A stretch of DNA of 64,000 nt from Bacillota bacterium (GCA_023399355.1 JAEWQC010000189.1:8772-72771), one strand, 5' to 3'. Numbered from the stretch's first letter, positions 8,363 through 16,602 are shown. The notes: generated by a model not told the origin, from the letters alone. A program made the numbers and translations.

Positions 8363-8645
8363 TTCACGGCCAAATACAAAAATGCGCTGCAGGGCACATA
8401 TTGCATATCTGTTATTTAATTTTATCCCGATGTATTTCACTAATATGCAGAATGGTTTTGCAATTCCTGCAAATACGAATTACATTTAATAAAAAGATAA
8501 TAGCATACAATACCAAATGCGTATATGTGTTCACATCACAATCTTTTTTGTCCGCGCAGGACAAAGAAGGCGCTATGTGCAATATTGATTACATTCAGTT
8601 GCATATTTTATTGATGTTGTGCAATAGTCTTGGGGCTGAAAATGC

Positions 8646-8987
8646 TTATTTTATGTTTAAATATTGTTTCGCTACATTTGCTGCATTTAATCGCCAATCT
8701 ACTGTACCGTCAATACAAACGACTGGAGATGTAAGGGTTTGTGCCCACTCATCTATTTTCGATAAAGAACGTGAAGCAACAAAATTAAAAAACTTCAATT
8801 CTTGCTCATACATATCTCCAGCTTTGCAAACACGTTCACCGTATAGCCCATATGAGCGTTGCTTTACTCGTTCCAGACGAAGCTCAAGTGGTGCTGATAA
8901 ATGAACGCCAAGCCCGTACATTAATGAAATTTTATCGCCCAAATCTCCCATTACGGTAGTTATGATAAATGAACGGTATTCAATATA
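8646..8987 (-). pseudogene. AAA-family ATPase/kinase remnant, N-terminus missing
   Basis: The reading frame covers the C-terminal half of a P-loop kinase-like protein: EYRSFIITTVMGDLGDKISL, then LGVHLSAPLELRLERVKQRS, then GDMYEQELKFFNF and SPVVCIDGT. The Walker A part that should precede it is absent; the in-frame codons run back to about 8987, where a TAA interrupts. An ATG at 8951 gives a 101-residue ORF but has no good ribosome binding site and starts inside the conserved domain. A decayed 5'-truncated gene is the best reading. Confidence 0.65.
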
Positions 8988-9089
8988 TTATCGCTCGTTA
9001 TTTTTTACGGCCTCATTATTCTTCTTGTACCATGTTCTGAACTATTATACCATTTAATTTATACTTTCTAGATTTGTAAAAAGAAAAGT

Positions 9090-9124
9090 GTAAAGCCGCC
9101 GTCCATACGGATAAGCGGCTTTAC
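9090..9124 (-). terminator. Terminator of tRNA-Thr
   Basis: Ten-bp stem GTAAAGCCGC/GCGGCTTTAC, followed on the reverse strand by ACTTTTCTTTTTA, starting five bases after the encoded CCA. Confidence 0.85.
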
Positions 9125-9128
9125 GCTT

Positions 9129-9204
9129 TGGAGCTGGTGGACGGAATCGAACCCCCGACCTGCTGATTACAAGTCAGCTGCTCTACCTGCTGAGCTACGC
9201 CAGC
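9129..9204 (-). tRNA. tRNA-Thr (anticodon TGT), CCA encoded
   Basis: A 76-base tRNA on the reverse strand. Arms read GCTGGCG acceptor, GCTC/GAGC D stem, GCTGA-CTTGTAA-TCAGC anticodon arm (anticodon TGT, threonine), and TTCGATT T loop, ending in T-CCA. Two pairs are non-canonical: C6-A67 in the acceptor stem and G51-G63 in the T stem. It is single, has its own promoter and terminator, and is probably functional despite the mismatches. Confidence 0.9.
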
Positions 9205-9244
9205 GTATACAATCTAACGATTAATATCGTCAATCTGCTTTATT

Positions 9245-9274
9245 ATAATACCATCTGTAACAGATTACTGTCAA
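9245..9274 (-). promoter_or_regulatory. Promoter of tRNA-Thr with a palindrome in the spacer
   Basis: On the reverse strand TTGACA (9274-9269) and TATTAT (9250-9245) are 18 bases apart. The spacer holds the 13-base palindrome ATCTGTAACAGAT (9253-9265). Confidence 0.5.
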
Positions 9275-9342
9275 CCCTTTCAGCGCAAAATTTTGATTGC
9301 TTTTACATGTATATTATGGAAATTATATGTTGTGCCTTATTC

Positions 9343-10506
9343 TTAGGATTGAAGCCCCAGTACACGCTTTAGCTGTTCCACATTTATCTCAGTCGGAATG
9401 CCTTCTCTGCTCCAGTGATTTTTGCAGCCGCAATAATCAAGCAGTACGCACTGCGCTGAAATACCAAGACTGTCGAGCAGCCAGCCTCCGGAAATGAGGT
9501 TGAGCACGCAGGCTACCCCGATAACGCCGGTGTTGCTGTTCAGATATTCCGGCGGCTGACGGTCTTTCGACAGGGAGGACTCATGCGATAATACATGGAC
9601 AGCAAAACCATACTCCCTGCCGAGCCGCATTAGCTTGAGCACGCTGCATTCCGGTGTACAGGCGGTACAATGGAAGCCGCCCTCGTCCGTCCGGCCCCTG
9701 CATTCGTCAGCCGGAAGGCGCCGCATGCAGGCAGGTATCAATACCACTTTTTCAGTCGTTTTGACAAATCCATCCCTGTATATCCTGTTCATAATTCCCG
9801 CGCCGACCATATTCAGGTGATATTCCACCCTTCTGCGGCCGCAGAAAATGACATCCTCACGCCAGTATCGCTCCGGTCTGATCTCATTCAGATATCGGTC
9901 GACATTCTCCGTATAACCACCTAAGACCTCTTCGCTCCTGATCTGGAACCAGCCGGAGAGTGTTATGGCGGTAGCCAGGATGTCCTTAGCCTTGTCATCA
10001 GGCAACGTATGCAGGTATTTCCCCCATCTTCCCAGCCTGATGACCTCCTGGTTGAACTCCCCGCTTGCGTCAAGCCAGTCCAGCAGTTTTTCCAGATGAT
10101 CCAGGGAGATATCGAGTTTGTACATGTGGTCGTACAAATCCGGAGACATAAAAATTGTTGACATGATTCCGCGTATGAAATCAAAGCCCGGCTTCATGAT
10201 GCCCCCCTGCCTGCGCAGCTTTGCAAGCCCTGAAAGCAGTTGTGCAGGCACTTCGCCAAGATTGCCCGCGTCGCCGCTGTATAATTCCCACAAGGTCCCC
10301 AGCACCAGAAGTTCAAAGCCGTGCTCCTCCTGCGAACACAGTCTTGAACCTCCGTTGACCTTCAGATATGCAATATACTCTTCCACGTCCGCAAGCGTCA
10401 TCGTGCGGATTTCCGAAAGAACTTCATCCGTAAAGGTTCCAAGCTTTTGATAAAACTCGTCGGACCGGCCCTGACTGTTCTTTAATGAATAGGTAATGAC
10501 ATACAT
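9343..10506 (-). CDS. DUF116 domain-containing protein
   Basis: A 387-residue cytoplasmic protein. The C-terminal ~150 residues carry the DUF116 pattern: VVLIPACMRRLPADECRGR, HCTACTPECSVLKL, then GVIGVACVLNLISGG and QCVLLDYCGCKNHW. Many conserved cysteines suggest metal or iron-sulfur binding; the function of the family is not established. The N-terminal half is alpha-helical and unfamiliar. It lies 64 bases downstream of the CDF exporter on the same strand and could be co-transcribed and so also metal-controlled. That link would be worth noting for a cysteine-rich protein, but is not proven. Confidence 0.8.
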   Translation of the reverse strand: MYVITYSLKNSQGRSDEFYQKLGTFTDEVLSEIRTMTLADVEEYIAYLKVNGGSRLCSQEEHGFELLVLGTLWELYSGDAGNLGEVPAQLLSGLAKLRRQGGIMKPGFDFIRGIMSTIFMSPDLYDHMYKLDISLDHLEKLLDWLDASGEFNQEVIRLGRWGKYLHTLPDDKAKDILATAITLSGWFQIRSEEVLGGYTENVDRYLNEIRPERYWREDVIFCGRRRVEYHLNMVGAGIMNRIYRDGFVKTTEKVVLIPACMRRLPADECRGRTDEGGFHCTACTPECSVLKLMRLGREYGFAVHVLSHESSLSKDRQPPEYLNSNTGVIGVACVLNLISGGWLLDSLGISAQCVLLDYCGCKNHWSREGIPTEINVEQLKRVLGLQS

Positions 10507-10570
10507 CAGAATTCCCTCAAACCATTTTTATTTATCATATGACAGAATCTATAAAAAGTCCAGATTCCAT

Positions 10571-11503
10571 TTACTTGTCTTTTTCGGATTCGTAATTTTC
10601 GCACTGGCAGGGAGCCTCGCCCTCAGGCTCGGTTTCAGAAACCTTCCCAGGCTCGAAATGGATGTTTACATTGGTATTCCTGAGAGCCAGTTCCATCTCG
10701 CGTTCCATGTCATCGCTCATTTCGTGGGTTTCTTTTACGGTTAACCCCTCTCTGACGGTAAGGTGGAAATCAATATATTTGATACTGCCTGACTTTCTTG
10801 TACGCAGCTGGTGATAATCCAGGATCTTGTCGCAATAGCGATCCATGATCTCCTTGATTTTAGCTTCGTCCTCATCCGATAATTTCGTGTCCAGCAGCGG
10901 GCCGAAAGCATTTTTGCACAGTACCCAGGCTTCCTTTATGATAAGCATCGCCACAAGAATTGCCACAATAGGGTCAAGAATGCTGATCCTGGTGATCCAG
11001 ATAAGCAGCAGTCCAACTGCAACGCCAAGTGAAGTGTAAACATCTGTCTTCAGATGCAGGGCATCCGCCTCAAGTGCGATGGAATCCTCCTCTTTTGCTA
11101 CTTTGTACAGTGTCCTCGATACCAGCAAGTTCACAATACCCGCAAACAGCATGACTCCGATGCCAACCATCGTGTCGGAGATCTCGGGCGGGTTCAGCAT
11201 CTTTTTGACTGCTTCCGAGATAATGATGAAAGCTGCAACAAAAATCAGGAGGCCTTCAATAACACCGGATACATTTTCAATCTTTCCATGTCCATAAGGG
11301 TGTTTCTTATCTGCCGGCTTCGAAGACATCGTTACAGAGAAAAAGGCAATGATGGATGCAACAAGATCCATACTCGAGTGAATTGCCTCTGAAACGATAC
11401 TGATCGAACCGCTCATGACCCCTGCCACCACTTTCAAAATGATCAGCATGGAATTAGATATTATGGATAATGTAGCAACCTTTACCTTCTTGTTCGCCTT
11501 CAA
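10571..11503 (-). CDS. Cation diffusion facilitator (CDF) metal exporter, NiCo-riboswitch controlled
   Basis: About 310 residues. Six membrane segments with the CDF metal site: SIVSEAIHSSMDLVAS, HPYGHGKIENV and ALEADALHLKTDVYTS (the H/D pairs of helices II and V), then a cytoplasmic domain ending in a tail with CQC. CDF proteins export divalent metals by proton antiport. I set the start at the TTG at 11503, which has AGGGGG six bases upstream and begins the conserved KANKKVKVATLS region; the longer frame back to 11713 runs through the riboswitch and is not coding. Because the leader carries a NiCo riboswitch, the likely substrates are cobalt and nickel. Confidence 0.9.
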   Translation of the reverse strand: MKANKKVKVATLSIISNSMLIILKVVAGVMSGSISIVSEAIHSSMDLVASIIAFFSVTMSSKPADKKHPYGHGKIENVSGVIEGLLIFVAAFIIISEAVKKMLNPPEISDTMVGIGVMLFAGIVNLLVSRTLYKVAKEEDSIALEADALHLKTDVYTSLGVAVGLLLIWITRISILDPIVAILVAMLIIKEAWVLCKNAFGPLLDTKLSDEDEAKIKEIMDRYCDKILDYHQLRTRKSGSIKYIDFHLTVREGLTVKETHEMSDDMEREMELALRNTNVNIHFEPGKVSETEPEGEAPCQCENYESEKDK

Positions 11504-11519
11504 AACAAACCCCCTAACG

Positions 11520-11534
11520 CCCGGATAATCCGGG
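11520..11534. promoter_or_regulatory. 7-bp palindrome next to the CDF ribosome binding site
   Basis: CCCGGAT-A-ATCCGGG, a perfect 15-base dyad ending six bases from the AGGGGG ribosome binding site. It can form a small hairpin in the leader after the riboswitch terminator; it may be a second control point or structural spacing. Confidence 0.35.
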
Positions 11535-11584
11535 ATAAATGGCCTTCCCAATCTGGCGGTATTCGATCCGGCAGCAATTCTGGC

Positions 11585-11639
11585 GTATAAAAATACCTGT
11601 GGCACAATAATTAAAATAATTATAGTCCCACAGGTATTT
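11585..11639 (-). terminator. Riboswitch-controlled intrinsic terminator
   Basis: Twelve-bp stem AAATACCTGTGG/CCACAGGTATTT followed on the reverse strand by TTTTTATAC. The 5' arm shares its sequence with the 3' half of riboswitch helix P4, so aptamer folding and terminator folding exclude each other. Confidence 0.85.
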
Positions 11640-11706
11640 TCCCTGCTGCCGGTTTCCCGACCCAGCCCCACCAGTTCTAAAACCGATCGCCTGCTCACTT
11701 GAAACT
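11622..11706 (-). promoter_or_regulatory. NiCo (czcD) riboswitch
   Basis: On the reverse strand the leader matches the NiCo aptamer as I know it. The conserved GAGCAGGC is followed by P2 (ATCGGTT-TTAG-AACTGGT), then GGCTGGG, P3 with a GAAA tetraloop (GTCGG-GAAA-CCGGC), AGCAG, P4 (CAGG...CCTG) and the closing TGTGGGAC. Known members bind Co2+ or Ni2+ cooperatively in a four-way junction and prevent terminator formation. Here the competing terminator (11591-11639) and a downstream CDF exporter complete the expected arrangement, so metal should turn the exporter on. Confidence 0.88.
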
Positions 11707-11728
11707 TATGCAATTGGGATATGTAAAT

Positions 11729-11757
11729 AGTTTAAGGCCTGCCGGCCAATTTGTCAA
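11729..11757 (-). promoter_or_regulatory. Promoter for the riboswitch-CDF unit
   Basis: Reverse-strand TTGACA (11757-11752), a 17-base spacer containing GGCCGGCAGGCC, and TAAACT (11734-11729). The -35 box overlaps the last codons of the DUF2161 gene. The predicted start is about 20 bases before the aptamer. Confidence 0.65.
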
Positions 11758-12536
11758 TAACTAACATTACTTTCCGTATTGTGTTGTTCCATGCTGTTTT
11801 CCTTACAAGAGTCTTCAACAATAGCCAGATAATGCTGCACAAGCTCCGGATATCCGTCCATGAATTCCTTCACACTGTCATTGAGTTCATATAGACCGCG
11901 GGATACCTTGGTAAACCAGCCATAGTGGTTATCCCGGAGAATATTCGATGTTTTTGGCGCCGCGCCCAGCTTTTTGATCTGCGATGGGGAAAGAGGGCCA
12001 AACTTCATCAGACAGCAGGCAACATGGACAGCACTTTCCCTGTAAGCTGTTATGAGCTTTTTCTGGTTGGTGCCGCCGGTATTATAGTGTCCGCTTCGGG
12101 ATGCCGCTTCCATGAGGATATGGTGGCGCACTTTCTTGCCCGAACGTTTGCTTTTGATCCGGTCAAAAGTATTTGGATGGAAATGTACTTCAACCTGATC
12201 CTCGACTTTGTCCGTCGCCACCGTTATAAGTCCCAGTTCAAGGCGGCGAAGCAGCATGCACATATCTCTCCAGCCTGCCGTTCTGGCACCTCCCCTGGGA
12301 CGGGGTATTGCGACATAGACCGAGTCGGCAGCGCGCTGGCGTTTGACAGCCTGCGAAAGCAGCTTGAGATTGAAAGAGGTTTTAAGCTCGACCACGACCA
12401 ATTCTTCACCCAGGATCGCCGCCAGATCGCACCCCATCACCTCGCCCTGCACCTTGTAGCCAAGCCCTTCAAGATATTCCCTTACAGGCTTGTACAGATC
12501 CGTTTCATGAATTCGTATCCCATTTTTCTTTGGCAT
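11754..12536 (-). CDS. DUF2161 family protein, PD-(D/E)XK nuclease-like
   Basis: A 260-residue protein. Residues 10-60 contain the nuclease-fold signature GCDLAAILGEELVVVELKTS (D, then E-x-K), typical of PD-(D/E)XK enzymes; a helical C-terminal region (KFGPLSPSQIKKLGAAPKTS) may bind nucleic acid. DUF2161 proteins are annotated as putative phosphodiesterases or nucleases, with no firm role. GGAGTGATAAGTC precedes the ATG at 12536. It is divergent to the GH36 gene and has no linked methylase or helicase, so I would not call it a restriction system. Confidence 0.8.
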   Translation of the reverse strand: MPKKNGIRIHETDLYKPVREYLEGLGYKVQGEVMGCDLAAILGEELVVVELKTSFNLKLLSQAVKRQRAADSVYVAIPRPRGGARTAGWRDMCMLLRRLELGLITVATDKVEDQVEVHFHPNTFDRIKSKRSGKKVRHHILMEAASRSGHYNTGGTNQKKLITAYRESAVHVACCLMKFGPLSPSQIKKLGAAPKTSNILRDNHYGWFTKVSRGLYELNDSVKEFMDGYPELVQHYLAIVEDSCKENSMEQHNTESNVSY

Positions 12537-12618
12537 GACTTATCACTCCTGTAATCCTTTATTAATTCTACACAAAATTCATAATTCCTTCCGGAAAGCG
12601 AACCCAAATACAGGCATA

Positions 12619-12646
12619 TTGTCTGACAGGGAATAAATGTTATAAT
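12619..12646 (+). promoter_or_regulatory. Promoter of the GH36 gene
   Basis: TTGTCT (12619-12624), 16-base spacer, TATAAT (12641-12646), 25 bases before the ATG. Confidence 0.5.
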
Positions 12647-12670
12647 GGAATTGACAGGGGATGGCACAGG

Positions 12671-14566
12671 ATGTTTGACGATTTGGTGATTCTTTTTACA
12701 TATAGTAAAAAAGGTGAAACGAAAGAAGTTTCCTTCTGGGGGAATCATACCGACAGCGACTTCAAGGCAGATGTGCAGTTGGAAGCCGAAAGCGGCTTAA
12801 AGCGATTGAAACTGACATTGACCCCGTTTGAAGAATTACAGACAAAGGATATCCGGATCTGCTGCAGCTATCCGTTTGATCCGGACGCCAGAGTGCTCAT
12901 TAACGGTTATCAATCCTGGAGCAGCACGCGCGAATATTTCACAAATGAACTCATGAAGGACCTGTCTTTTTTTGCCGCACCACTTAAGAAGACCCACAAA
13001 CTCGATAAATACGGCGATTACACCTTTTATAAATATCCAAAGAAAAAAGGGCACTTCCATGGCTATACTTACGGATATATCCGCAAAGGTCAGCATTTCA
13101 GCCTCATTGGCTCACTGACCGAAAAAAGCGGCTTTACGATCCTGGAATATAATACCGTCGAAAATCGCATCAGTATTGTAAAAGAATGTGAAGGCCTCTC
13201 CATCAGTACACCCTACGACGTTTTTGATCTGATTTGGACTGAGGGAAGCGAAGCCTTGGTTTTTGATACCTATTTTAGTGCAATGCAACTGCCGGTTTCA
13301 AACTGTAAGCCAACGAACGGCTGGACCAGTTGGTACAACTATTACCAAAAAATAAGCGAATCTATCATAATAGAGAATTTGGAGAATATCCGGAAAGCCG
13401 ACCATAAGCCGGGGTTCTTCCAAATCGATGACGGTTTTCAGACGGCTGTGGGCGATTGGCTTCACATAGATTTGGACAAATTTCCAAACGGAATGAAGCA
13501 TATCGCCGGCATTATCAAATCAGAAGGGATGAAAGCCGGGCTTTGGCTGGCGCCATTTATATGCGAAAAACGTTCAGTGATCTATCGTGAAAAGAAGGAC
13601 TGGCTGCTGAAAGACGGCAAAGGATTGCCTATGACTGCAGGCTCCAATTGGAGCGGTTTCTACGCCTTGGATTTTTATAACGGCGAGGTGCGGGAATATC
13701 TCCGTCATGTATTCTCAGTCGTACTCGACGAATGGGGTTATGACCTCGTGAAGCTGGATTTTCTCTACGCCGTATGCCTTATACCCCGCAGTAATAAAAC
13801 TCGGGGTACCATCATGACAGAAGCGATGCAATTCCTCCGGGAATGTACGGAAGACCGGCTGATCATCGGCTGCGGCGTTCCGCTGGGACCCTCCTTCGGC
13901 CTCGTTGACTACTGCAGAACCGGTTGCGATATCGGTCTGGACTGGGATGATCATGCTTTCATGCGGTTGCTTATCCGGGAGCGTGTTTCCACACTGAATG
14001 CTGTAAATGACACCATCGCAAGAAGGCAGTTGAACGGCAGGGCTTTTCTCAATGACCCGGACGTCTTCCTGATGCGCGACAGCAACCTGAAGCTGAGCGA
14101 AATGCAAAAACGTACCCTGTTCACAGTAAATTACCTGTTCGGAAGTCTGCTGTTCACCTCCGACAATACCGTCGAATACAATGACGTCAAATGGGAGCTT
14201 TTCAATATGACAGGCTGCACCGTACACAGAGCGGTATCCAAAGTAGAGCATTACCGGAACGGCCTTTTTGAGATTTTCTATGAGGAGGAAGGCGAAAGCC
14301 TTCTGGCACTCATCAATCTTGGCAGAAAAAGTTTGAAGTACCTCGGCGGGCCTGCACTCGGCCGGGAAATCTTCTATGGCAGCACTTCCACGCCATATGG
14401 CAGCAATAAAACAGATACCATAGACGTGGCAGATGCTCAAGGCAATACAGACGTCCAGGCGCATAGTTCTGCGGCAGCTACCGGTGGCAGTACAGGTTCA
14501 CCAGCCCTACGCAGCGGCATAGTCGAACTCAAAGCCTGCCAGACCAGGCTGTTCAGCCTGGTATAG
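12671..14566 (+). CDS. Alpha-galactosidase-like glycoside hydrolase, family GH36
   Basis: A 631-residue enzyme without signal peptide, so cytoplasmic. An N-terminal beta-sandwich (to about 210) precedes the barrel: NGWTSWYNYY, GFFQIDDGFQTAVGDW, GLWLAPFICE. The nucleophile is expected at Asp363 (VKLDFLYA), the acid/base in the stretch starting at Asp420 (TGCDIGLDWDD). The pattern is that of GH36 enzymes that release alpha-galactose from raffinose-type sugars or galactomannan fragments. The C-terminus has a Ser/Thr/Gly-rich insertion (HSSAAATGGSTGSPALRSG) before a final strand. It stands alone between DUF2161 and the MarR gene; no transporter is linked. Confidence 0.88.
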   Translation: MFDDLVILFTYSKKGETKEVSFWGNHTDSDFKADVQLEAESGLKRLKLTLTPFEELQTKDIRICCSYPFDPDARVLINGYQSWSSTREYFTNELMKDLSFFAAPLKKTHKLDKYGDYTFYKYPKKKGHFHGYTYGYIRKGQHFSLIGSLTEKSGFTILEYNTVENRISIVKECEGLSISTPYDVFDLIWTEGSEALVFDTYFSAMQLPVSNCKPTNGWTSWYNYYQKISESIIIENLENIRKADHKPGFFQIDDGFQTAVGDWLHIDLDKFPNGMKHIAGIIKSEGMKAGLWLAPFICEKRSVIYREKKDWLLKDGKGLPMTAGSNWSGFYALDFYNGEVREYLRHVFSVVLDEWGYDLVKLDFLYAVCLIPRSNKTRGTIMTEAMQFLRECTEDRLIIGCGVPLGPSFGLVDYCRTGCDIGLDWDDHAFMRLLIRERVSTLNAVNDTIARRQLNGRAFLNDPDVFLMRDSNLKLSEMQKRTLFTVNYLFGSLLFTSDNTVEYNDVKWELFNMTGCTVHRAVSKVEHYRNGLFEIFYEEEGESLLALINLGRKSLKYLGGPALGREIFYGSTSTPYGSNKTDTIDVADAQGNTDVQAHSSAAATGGSTGSPALRSGIVELKACQTRLFSLV

Positions 14567-14609
14567 ACAGAAACGGTGCATGTTGCTAATATGGCGGAAT
14601 AAAAATAAA

Positions 14610-14638
14610 TTGACTTTGGTTTGATATCAAACTATAAT
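14610..14638 (+). promoter_or_regulatory. MarR promoter with operator inside the spacer
   Basis: TTGACT (14610-14615), 17-base spacer, TATAAT (14633-14638). The spacer contains the perfect 14-base palindrome GTTTGATATCAAAC (14619-14632), repeated exactly before the next gene. A regulator bound there would block RNA polymerase. The predicted +1 falls on the ATG at 14645. Confidence 0.8.
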
Positions 14639-14644
14639 GGGATT

Positions 14645-15067
14645 ATGAATTCAAATGATGTGATATCATTAATTTCAAAAATCAGAGGCAAGGTCAACCG
14701 GCTTATTGTATCAGAGCTGGCGAAACAGGGAATAGATGGTATTGTAACTTCACATGGTGATATTATTAATGCCCTCTTGAGGAAGTCAAGACTGACCATG
14801 GCAGAGATTGCTGAGAGGATCGGCAGGGATAAGTCTACAGTCACAGCACTTGTTGACAAGCTGGTCAGGCTCGGATATCTGGTAAAAGAAAGAGATACTG
14901 AGGATACCAGAATTGTCTATGTAACCTTAACTCAAAAGGGTAATGAATTGAAACCCATTTTTGAAACAATATCCGACAGGATTTTAGATGTATTTTATAT
15001 GGATATCTCAGATAATGAAAAGGAAGAACTTGTGACAATATTGAATAAAATATATAAAAACCTCTAA
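14645..15067 (+). CDS. MarR-family transcriptional regulator
   Basis: A 140-residue winged-helix regulator: RLTMAEIAERIGRDKSTVTA (recognition helix region), LVKERDTEDTRIVYVTLTQKG (wing). MarR proteins are dimeric repressors released by small ligands. I use the ATG at 14645; the frame opens at a TTG at 14621, but that lies within the promoter spacer. No ribosome binding site stands before 14645, and the -10 box ends six bases upstream of it, so the mRNA may be leaderless. The same palindrome occurs in its own promoter and in that of the alpha/beta hydrolase gene, so it likely represses both. Confidence 0.85.
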   Translation: MNSNDVISLISKIRGKVNRLIVSELAKQGIDGIVTSHGDIINALLRKSRLTMAEIAERIGRDKSTVTALVDKLVRLGYLVKERDTEDTRIVYVTLTQKGNELKPIFETISDRILDVFYMDISDNEKEELVTILNKIYKNL

Positions 15068-15072
15068 TTTTT

Positions 15073-15103
15073 TTGACATTATAGTTTGATATCAAACCAT
15101 AAT
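15073..15103 (+). promoter_or_regulatory. Hydrolase promoter with MarR operator
   Basis: TTGACA (15073-15078) and CATAAT (15098-15103) flank the palindrome GTTTGATATCAAAC (15084-15097), identical to the MarR promoter copy. The 19-base spacer is long for sigma-A. Confidence 0.7.
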
Positions 15104-15126
15104 GTATTATTGGGAGGACACCAGCA

Positions 15127-15951
15127 ATGAAAGATTATACTAAAATATTACCCCCGCATGCTGAAAAATTCATTGGAGAAAATGACCTGTTTTTAGAGTT
15201 GTTCGAGATCGAAGACTCCTTTCATGCTTGTAAAAAAAGACCCCCCTTGCTTTTTGTACATGGAGCTTATACGGGAAGCTGGATGTGGAGTAAATACATT
15301 CCCCACTTTGTGAGCAAGGGTTGGAAATGCTATGTAATGAATATGAGAAGTCATTACAAAAGCAGGATACTGGATTTAACGAAGGTATCCTTCGAGGATT
15401 ATCTGGATGACATCAGAGAGGTTATGGTCGAATGCGGCGAGCCTCCAATCCTCATCGGTTTCAGCATGGGCGGGATTCTTGTCCAAAAACTGGCTGAAAC
15501 AGCTGCACTCGCCGGTCTGGTGCTGATAGATTCAAGCATAAGCAGTGAAGTATATGAAAAAGTCCCCTATGAAGGAGCTGATGACAAGGCTCCGGGAATC
15601 ATACTACCTGCACCGGAGCGTGAAGAGCATTCCAGTATGGATGAATCGGAAGATGACATCACCTTTCAAAAAAAATATCTGGCAATGGAATCTTCAAAGG
15701 CTGTCAGTGCCTTCTCTTTTTCTTTTGGATCGAAGAAAGGAATTTCCATTGCCGGCAGTTTGATAACTTGCCCATGCATGGTAATCAAAGCTGTAAGCAC
15801 TGATGCTGAAGACAGAAGGGGGATAGCGACGGCAGAACAACTCAATGCCGAATACACAGGGTTCTGGAATACAACCCACACCGGCTTGCTTGTAGGGCAA
15901 AGATATATTGAAGTAGTTGAAAGACTGCTGGAATGGCTTAAAAGGTATTGA
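15127..15951 (+). CDS. Alpha/beta-fold hydrolase
   Basis: A 274-residue cytoplasmic hydrolase. LLFVHGAYTGSWMW supplies the oxyanion-hole HG, LIGFSMGGILVQ is the G-x-S-x-G nucleophile elbow, and NTTHTGLLVG carries the likely catalytic histidine. Start supported by GGGAGGACACCAGCA. Such enzymes cleave esters, lactones or epoxides; the substrate is unknown. It is controlled by the adjacent MarR gene through a shared operator, a layout often seen for detoxification of a small lipophilic compound. Confidence 0.85.
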   Translation: MKDYTKILPPHAEKFIGENDLFLELFEIEDSFHACKKRPPLLFVHGAYTGSWMWSKYIPHFVSKGWKCYVMNMRSHYKSRILDLTKVSFEDYLDDIREVMVECGEPPILIGFSMGGILVQKLAETAALAGLVLIDSSISSEVYEKVPYEGADDKAPGIILPAPEREEHSSMDESEDDITFQKKYLAMESSKAVSAFSFSFGSKKGISIAGSLITCPCMVIKAVSTDAEDRRGIATAEQLNAEYTGFWNTTHTGLLVGQRYIEVVERLLEWLKRY

Positions 15952-16261
15952 AATGATTTCCGAAGGTCCGGAATGCTGCGCAACGCCCCCGGTAGACTGT
16001 AAATTCTGCCGGCATCCTTGGGCGAGTTGGGGATAAGCTGGTGTCAGACAGTTCCGCATAGTTTCATTTTATATGCAAATATAACATCTCCCCCCTTGCA
16101 CATGATTGAAAACTTGTCGCTTAAGTTCCAGGCTTATGAAGCCTTATGAAATTGCAGTTGAAAGTGTCACTCCCACAGCTATAAGCAGCGGATTTTTTCA
16201 TTGGGGAAGGGCGTAAGAAAAAAGCCTGTTCCATTATCAGCATACATATGATTTTACATCG

Positions 16262-16394
16262 TTATTTGGTTGATACAGGATATTTCTCAAGTTCATTCAA
16301 CAATTCTTCCACTCCAATTTTGGCAAGAGCAATATATTTATCTGCTGCGCCATAGTATACAAAGAGTTCGCCAATGCCGGCACTGCGATAGGCC
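16262..16394 (-). pseudogene. GH130 phosphorylase C-terminal remnant
   Basis: One reverse frame reads AYRSAGIGELFVYYGAADKY and continues IALAKIGVEELLNELEKY to a stop at 16262-16264. This resembles the C-terminus of GH130 mannoside phosphorylases (LYVYYGAAD...LA). An in-frame TAG precedes it, and an adjacent frame (to about 16500) continues with coding-like sequence (HGVYEAAADKGPLEHAMLKW), so the gene is broken. The rest of 15952-16602 shows no gene. Confidence 0.5.
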
Positions 16395-16497
16395 TAATAT
16401 TGGAAGAAGCTGAAATCTACCGTCATCAACCCATTTTAACATTGCATGTTCCAGCGGGCCCTTGTCCGCCGCGGCCTCATAAACCCCATGCTCGTAA

Positions 16498-16520
16498 AAA
16501 ACCGCTCCATGAGCGGTTTT
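16498..16520 (-). terminator. Terminator after the exported zinc-finger protein gene
   Basis: Perfect 10-bp stem AAAACCGCTC/GAGCGGTTTT with a 3-base loop; on the reverse strand it ends in TTTTTTACG. Confidence 0.8.
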
Positions 16521-16602
16521 CAGGTAAGCAGGGGATTCTGCCGGCCAGAGTGAAGCTTAACCCGGTGAACTGAACCTCTTGCGTAAAAGCCAAGATAATC
16601 TA

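Noticed and set aside
8401..8904. 167-codon forward ORF
   Set aside because: It overlaps the kinase remnant antisense and the leader of the permease; composition is unnatural.
11504..11713. N-terminal extension of the CDF exporter
   Set aside because: It would translate the riboswitch and terminator; the TTG at 11503 has a good ribosome binding site.
11754..12536. Restriction or defence system around the DUF2161 protein
   Set aside because: No methylase, helicase or other defence gene is adjacent.
13715..14464. 249-codon reverse ORF
   Set aside because: Shadow of the GH36 gene, no family resemblance.
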